Source of the DNA: Pseudomonas sp. PSKL.D1
GTDB lineage: Bacteria > Pseudomonadota > Gammaproteobacteria > Pseudomonadales > Pseudomonadaceae
Assembly (NCBI RefSeq): GCF_028898945.1
Contig: NZ_CP118607.1
Coordinates: 248,001 to 312,000 of the forward strand
Length of the DNA stretch: 64,000 nucleotides
Direction: 5' to 3'
In this document: piece after piece, positions 63,156 through 64,000 of the stretch
Position numbering within the stretch: position 1 is the first letter of the stretch
Layout: each line of letters begins with the position of its first letter
Translations under genes and position numbers: made by a program
Notes under the pieces: generated by a model
Database searches by the model: none
What the model saw: only the letters and a program-made list of their open reading frames with translations
What the model was told of the DNA's origin: nothing

Positions 63156-63526
63156 ATATCGAACCTGCCCTTATTTGGATGGCTATTTTAGGCCCGGGCT
63201 GCCTGTCTATGTTGTTGCTGATATATGTGGCTTATAAGTATATTGATGCGGTCGAGGAGTTGCTGGCTAACTCAAAGTATATTAAAGATCTGAAGGTTAC
63301 ATTTTCCGGGGCAGGAATGATCGGGAAGGTTGTGCGAATATGTATCATCGGAGGCGTGCTGTTAGTGCCAGGCCCCTATGCCCGCAGGGGGCTTGTCGAC
63401 TTGACTGAAATCGAGCGTTTTCCCAGTGGGATAAGGAGGGTTGTTGTGGGGGGGCTGTTAATCCTCGTTTTCTCTTTTCTGATGATGGTTGCTTTCAGAG
63501 TATGGAGCTATTTAGTTATGCAGTAG
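63152..63526 (+). CDS. Candidate immunity protein, small membrane protein
   Basis: A 124-residue protein overlapping the effector gene by ATGA. Three hydrophobic segments are predicted (about 7-28, 64-80, 97-117), with a soluble stretch containing ANSKYIKDLKVTFSG between the first two. RRGLVDLTEIERFP lies before the last segment. An inner-membrane location suits immunity against a membrane-targeting toxin. The family is not recognised. A clear homolog follows at 63661, supporting an immunity array. Confidence 0.65.
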   Translation: MNIEPALIWMAILGPGCLSMLLLIYVAYKYIDAVEELLANSKYIKDLKVTFSGAGMIGKVVRICIIGGVLLVPGPYARRGLVDLTEIERFPSGIRRVVVGGLLILVFSFLMMVAFRVWSYLVMQ

Positions 63527-63651
63527 CTTTTGCATTGCTCTCCAGTTGTAACTGCTTGTTTAGAGGTTTAGCTGCAGCTGTATGCGCTGTGATGTTTGAT
63601 GTTGTTGCCTTCGGCACGGTTGCAGTAGTTTGTATTGGCGCTTTATCGTGA
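63502..63651 (+). CDS. Possible 49-residue hydrophobic small protein
   Basis: An ATG-started frame (MELFSYAVAFALLSSCNCL...) overlapping the end of the previous gene and running to TGA at 63649-63651. The product is almost wholly hydrophobic with four cysteines, ending VAVVCIGALS. Ribosome site is weak (TTTCAGAG). It could be a small membrane protein, a remnant of another array gene, or chance. Confidence 0.25.
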   Translation: MELFSYAVAFALLSSCNCLFRGLAAAVCAVMFDVVAFGTVAVVCIGALS

Positions 63652-63660
63652 GTCTGGTCA

Positions 63661-64000
63661 ATGAGTAGTAGTGGTATTAATTGGGTTGTCTTCTCGTGTT
63701 TTGCCTTGGCGCTGCTGTGTATGCTGTGTTTAACTTATATTTCGTGGCGCTACTTGGATAGAATAGAGTCACTACTATCGAATTCAAAATTTGTGACGGA
63801 TAACAAAAGTCTTTACGCTCGTGTTGGCCTGGCTGGGCGCGTAATGAGAGTTTGTACGGTTTCAATATTGCTTACTATGCCCAAGGTTTTTAGTTGCAGA
63901 GGGTTGGTTGATCTGCAGGAGGTAGAGCGCTTTCCTGTAATTATGCGAATAATTTTAGTGGCGCTTTGGAATGTGATGTTGGTGGCATTCATTGCGTTCC
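63661..64000 (+). CDS. Second candidate immunity protein, partial
   Basis: An uninterrupted frame of 113 codons from ATG 63661 (MSSSGINWVVFSCFALALL) to the window edge, so the C-terminus is missing. It is clearly related to the protein at 63152: SNSKFVTD matches NSKYIKD, GRVMRVCTV matches GKVVRICII, and CRGLVDLQEVERFP matches RRGLVDLTEIERFP. The same three hydrophobic segments are present. Codon use is AT-rich. A stand-alone immunity duplicate or the first gene of another cassette are both possible. Confidence 0.7.
   Translation, partial: MSSSGINWVVFSCFALALLCMLCLTYISWRYLDRIESLLSNSKFVTDNKSLYARVGLAGRVMRVCTVSILLTMPKVFSCRGLVDLQEVERFPVIMRIILVALWNVMLVAFIAF

Noticed and set aside
63677..63865. Minus-strand frame at the right end
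   Set aside because: The plus strand here encodes a protein clearly homologous to the upstream immunity-like gene, so the minus frame is a shadow.

Overview
This is a gene-dense, GC-rich chromosomal stretch from a Pseudomonas, most likely the P. putida group. The grounds are the gene content and order as I remember them (argE-argA-spu polyamine cluster, sulfate transporter, serA, ilvA, rppH-ptsP-lgt-thyA, cadR-cadA), Pseudomonas-type codon use, and about fifteen intergenic REP pairs of the kind abundant in P. putida. I ran no search, so assignments rest on reading the translated sequences. I saw no rRNA, tRNA, CRISPR array or insertion sequence.

Layout. 1-4.6 kb: end of an Lrp-type regulator, a CYTH/CHAD protein, and argE and argA of arginine synthesis. 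4.7-15 kb: polyamine uptake and breakdown, with two divergent gamma-glutamylpolyamine synthetases (spuI, spuB), an aminotransferase (spuC), two binding proteins (spuD, spuE) and one ATPase plus two permeases (spuFGH). 15.2-20.4 kb: a TriABC-like efflux operon with two membrane-fusion lipoproteins and an RND pump. 20.6-29.8 kb: a probable sulfur-starvation block with oscA, sbp-cysTWA, a TonB-ExbB-ExbD set, a small hydrolase paired with an unusual AAA+ protein resembling sigma-54 activators, and a MetQ-like binding protein. 29.8-38 kb: hydrolases, a penicillin-acylase-family enzyme (possible acyl-homoserine lactone acylase) and small accessory proteins. 38-46 kb: serA divergent from a D-2-hydroxyglutarate dehydrogenase-like flavoprotein, a FAH-family enzyme, two SdiA-regulated-like paralogs, and rpiA divergent from ilvA. 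46-53 kb: rppH, ptsP, an NRDE protein, a TSUP exporter, lgt and thyA. 53.2-56 kb: cadR and cadA with a clear MerR-type operator. 56-61.5 kb: a LysR regulator and an aminoethylphosphonate-type ABC transporter with a PhnZ-like HD oxygenase.

The most distinctive part is the right end, 61.7-64 kb. An orphan type VI secretion gene, hcp, with a one-base frameshift is followed by a 324-residue candidate effector with a glycine-zipper C-terminus. The effector overlaps a small membrane protein (likely immunity), and a second copy related to that protein runs off the window. This tail is visibly AT-richer than the rest and looks recently acquired.

In the transporter operons, the translocator genes are coupled by four-base start/stop overlaps (spuF-spuG-spuH and the RND genes), while binding-protein genes are set apart by intercistronic hairpins. 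Most gene-set boundaries carry a REP pair, a terminator, or both.
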